Assembly (NCBI GenBank): GCA_900544305.1
Contig: UQUV01000014.1
Span: forward strand, 1-64,000
Source of the DNA: an uncultured Porphyromonadaceae bacterium
GTDB taxonomy: Bacteria; Bacteroidota; Bacteroidia; Bacteroidales; Muribaculaceae
Direction: 5' to 3'
DNA length: 64,000 nucleotides
Notes under the pieces: model-generated
Seen by the model: only the letters and a program-made list of their open reading frames with translations
Database searches by the model: none
Told to the model about the DNA's origin: nothing
Made by a program: the position numbers and the translations under genes
Shown: positions 62,749 to 64,000 of the stretch, piece by piece
How the letters are laid out: every line of letters starts with the position of its first letter
How positions within the stretch are numbered: the first letter of the stretch is position 1

Positions 62749-63980
62749 GAACAAATTTATTATTGGTATTTGTCGTTTTGGTATGTTCGATAATATCGTA
62801 TGCACAGGAAATTAATGGAACTTGGCATGGTAGTTTAGATATTAATGGTCAGAAAATCAGAATTGCTTTTCATGTGAGTAAAGATGGAGGAACAATGGAT
62901 ATTCCACAACAAGGGGTTAGGGGCGTACCCGTTAATCTTTCCCTACTTACTCAAGATTCAATAAGTTTGAATTTGCCGACGATTGGTATGTCATATAACG
63001 GCAAACGGAGTCATAATAAAATTAAAGGTATTTTCAATCAAAATGGTATATTCTTACCCATGGATTTGGAGCCGGGTGATATTGATAAACCTAAACGTCC
63101 ACAAGAACCATTGCCACCTTTTGATTACCGGACAGAAGAAATTTCTTTTTCTAATGATAATGCGAATGCTATTTTTTCGGGAACATTGACATATCCTATT
63201 GGATACACTCCGAATAAACGAATTCCGGTTGTTCTAATGGTAACCGGAAGTGGTCCACAAGATCGTAATGAAGAAGTTTTTGAGCATAAACCATTTTTGG
63301 TTATTGCTGATTATTTGGCAAAAAATGGTATTGCTTCATTGCGCTATGATGACAGAGGTGTTGGTAAATCGACAGGAGAGCGCAGTGGATGTACTTCAAA
63401 GGATTATGCAGAAGATGCCGAGTGTGGATTGCAGTGGTTGGAGACTTGTGGAAAGTTTTCTAGAATTGGAATATTAGGTCATAGTGAAGGTGGCTTAATT
63501 GCGTTTATGTTGGGTGCTAAAGGTAAGGCAGATTTTATAGTTAGTATGGCGGGGCCTGGGATAAAAGGTGATACTTTACTTGCAGAACAACAAAATGCAG
63601 CATTAAAAATCTATGGTCAACCAGCCAATAGAACAGTTGAGTCTGTGAGAAATGAGATAAAGGCTCAATCTAAAGATAATTGGGTGAATTACTTTATAAA
63701 TTATGATCCGACTTTGGTTATATCAAGCATAAAAATTCCAGTAATGGCAATTAATGGCAGTAATGATATGCAAGTGATATCAGCTAGTAATTTAAATGCG
63801 ATAAAAAAATTGTTGAGTAGGAATAATAAAAAGAATTTTTTCAAAGAATATATGGGATTGAATCATTTGTTTCAACATTGTCAAATTGGAAATTCTTTGG
63901 ATTATTATAATATAGAAGAAACGTGCTCTCTGGAAGTTCTTCAGGATGTTGTTGATTGGATTAATAGTAGTGTGGAATAG
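62745..63980 (+). CDS. exported alpha/beta hydrolase
   Basis: A 411-residue serine hydrolase. The start at 62745 gives a signal peptide (MRTNLLLVFVVLVCSIISYAQ) and overlaps the previous stop; a longer frame to 62655 lies wholly inside the HAAS gene. Residues 22-115 form a small beta domain (NGTWHGSLDINGQKIRIAFH). The hydrolase core carries VTGSGPQDRNEEVFEHKPF, RYDDRGVGKS, the nucleophile Ser247 in GHSEGG, the acid in NGSNDMQV and the histidine in GLNHLFQH. The family includes esterases and peptidases; the substrate is unknown. PadR control suggests an inducible detoxification or stress task. Confidence 0.85.
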   Translation: MRTNLLLVFVVLVCSIISYAQEINGTWHGSLDINGQKIRIAFHVSKDGGTMDIPQQGVRGVPVNLSLLTQDSISLNLPTIGMSYNGKRSHNKIKGIFNQNGIFLPMDLEPGDIDKPKRPQEPLPPFDYRTEEISFSNDNANAIFSGTLTYPIGYTPNKRIPVVLMVTGSGPQDRNEEVFEHKPFLVIADYLAKNGIASLRYDDRGVGKSTGERSGCTSKDYAEDAECGLQWLETCGKFSRIGILGHSEGGLIAFMLGAKGKADFIVSMAGPGIKGDTLLAEQQNAALKIYGQPANRTVESVRNEIKAQSKDNWVNYFINYDPTLVISSIKIPVMAINGSNDMQVISASNLNAIKKLLSRNNKKNFFKEYMGLNHLFQHCQIGNSLDYYNIEETCSLEVLQDVVDWINSSVE

Positions 63981-64000
63981 ATATTGTGTTGTCAAAAACA

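Noticed and set aside
1..64000. CRISPR arrays, rRNA genes, complete insertion sequences
   Set aside because: No regularly spaced repeats, rRNA segments or transposase genes were found anywhere in the window.

Overview
The window looks like a chromosomal segment of a Bacteroidales bacterium, most like a gut-type member; genus cannot be fixed from sequence alone. The evidence is mutually consistent: Bacteroides-type promoters (a TTTG box about 18-21 bp before TAnnTTTG) stand in front of many genes, the RprX/RprY two-component pair is recognisable, glycolysis uses a long PPi-type phosphofructokinase, LptF/G and TamB have the long Bacteroidetes form, a DUF4270 lipoprotein is present, and one secreted protein ends in a type IX secretion (Por) sorting domain.

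Layout. 1-3.9 kb is AT-rich and accessory: an Eco57I-like N6-adenine methyltransferase that appears to lack its N-terminal part, a small protein built from YGS/NPY repeats, and a membrane-anchored coiled-coil protein. 3.9-10.4 kb is a leftward branched-chain amino-acid operon, leuA-leuC-leuD-cimA-leuB, preceded by a 24-codon Ile/Leu-rich leader peptide and an attenuator. 10.5-25.2 kb holds a secreted amidase with a T9SS tail and its beta-propeller neighbour, prs, a GH13 amylase, a patatin, a 209-bp inverted-repeat element, htpG, a ClpC ATPase lacking the N-terminal substrate domain, and two tandem outer-membrane barrels. 25.4-35.7 kb holds gyrA, a TPR protein, PPi-phosphofructokinase, an NhaC antiporter, an M16-like protein without its zinc motif, kdsB and an ECF sigma factor. 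35.8-48.4 kb is dominated by envelope genes: tamB divergent from rprXY, then plsC, an Omp85-type barrel, LptF/G and ribBA. 48.6-59.2 kb has a small membrane protein/PstS-like lipoprotein/TPR operon, tRNA-Thr, a DUF4270/short GT5 operon divergent from panC-panD-ffh, then folD, a CapA-like protein and tRNA-His. 59.3-64 kb ends with an orphan HTH protein, a TPR-TM-HTH sensor-regulator carrying the same HTH, and an AT-rich PadR/HAAS/hydrolase operon.

How the genes work together. LeuA starts leucine synthesis and CimA starts pyruvate-derived isoleucine synthesis; both share LeuC, LeuD and LeuB. This explains why one leader peptide rich in both Ile and Leu codons could control all five genes. KdsB, TamB, LptF/G, PlsC and the Omp85 protein serve lipopolysaccharide, phospholipid and outer-membrane assembly. 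PanC/PanD, RibBA and FolD supply pantothenate, flavin and folate cofactors. The most notable signals are the leu/cim attenuator, the left-edge restriction-modification-like cassette, the paired HTH regulators at 59.3-61.5 kb, the domain-stripped ClpC, and the inverted-repeat element at 19.1 kb.
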